Assembly (NCBI GenBank): GCA_002686295.1
Contig: NZBB01000016.1
Span: 1-19,211, forward strand
DNA length: 19,211 nt
Source: Candidatus Woesearchaeota archaeon
GTDB taxonomy: Archaea; Nanobdellota; Nanobdellia; Woesearchaeales; GCA-2686295
Direction of reading: 5' to 3'
Positions 19,183 through 19,211 of the stretch are shown here, in pieces. The notes beneath the pieces were generated by a model, which did not search any database, was not told the origin of the DNA, and saw nothing but the letters and a program-made list of their open reading frames with translations. The position numbers and the translations under genes were made by a program. The number at the start of each line of letters is the position of its first letter. The stretch's first letter is position 1.

Positions 19183-19211
19183 TTTCAAAGTTCTTTTAAT
19201 TTATCTTTTAA

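Noticed and set aside
1..19211. CRISPR array, insertion sequence, rRNA or origin
   Set aside because: No regularly spaced repeats, transposase, rRNA core sequence or Cdc6/ORB-like arrangement was seen on either strand.

Overview
The window is strongly AT-rich and clearly archaeal. It encodes transcription factor B, a membrane-anchored LonB protease, a TrmB-type regulator, an archaeal/eukaryal-type prolyl-tRNA synthetase and a seryl-tRNA synthetase. Its three tRNA genes lack an encoded CCA, and two of them carry introns. Most genes have a TATA-like box centred about 26 nt before the start codon, which implies leaderless mRNAs; a minority have a Shine-Dalgarno motif. The very small, densely packed, convergently overlapping genes and many orphan proteins suggest a DPANN-type archaeon (Woesearchaeota/Pacearchaeota-like). 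That placement is inference, since no marker comparison was possible.

Layout. 1-2.0 kb: a tRNA-Tyr gene with two introns, one of them in the T arm, and an unrecognised 562-aa lysine-rich protein. 2.0-4.3 kb: a minus-strand operon of a GT-C glycosyltransferase, a stand-alone B12-binding-type domain that looks like a truncated radical SAM protein, and a 40-aa zinc ribbon. 4.3-6.1 kb: a gene-poor stretch with a 19-nt T run, a small membrane protein, and an overlapping pair of a phosphoglycerate-mutase-like enzyme and an arginase-fold protein that has lost its metal ligands. 6.2-9.4 kb: a two-helix Cys/His protein, TFB, a 64-aa protein behind a repeat-rich promoter region, and ProRS. 9.5-11.5 kb: a run of small genes (zinc ribbon, 57-aa membrane protein, BofA-like protein, a 48-aa Cys protein antisense to its end, and three orphans). 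11.5-15.7 kb: a membrane-tethered OB-fold protein divergent from lonB, then a TrmB-like regulator and an alkaline-phosphatase-superfamily enzyme. 15.8-17.2 kb: tRNA-Ser(UGA) directly behind serS. 17.3-19.2 kb: a 94-aa orphan with a suspicious in-frame UGA, a YdjM-like membrane hydrolase, an orphan with a long structured leader, an intron-containing tRNA-Met and a HIT protein.

How the genes fit together. Much of the window is information processing (TFB, two aaRS, three tRNAs, with serS beside its own substrate tRNA) and membrane protein quality control (LonB). The surrounding small proteins are mostly uncharacterised. No CRISPR array, insertion sequence, rRNA or replication origin was seen. 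The items most worth following are the T-arm tRNA intron with a readable splicing motif, the arginase-fold pseudoenzyme coupled to a mutase, the unannotated small Cys-rich genes, and the 562-aa orphan next to the tRNA.
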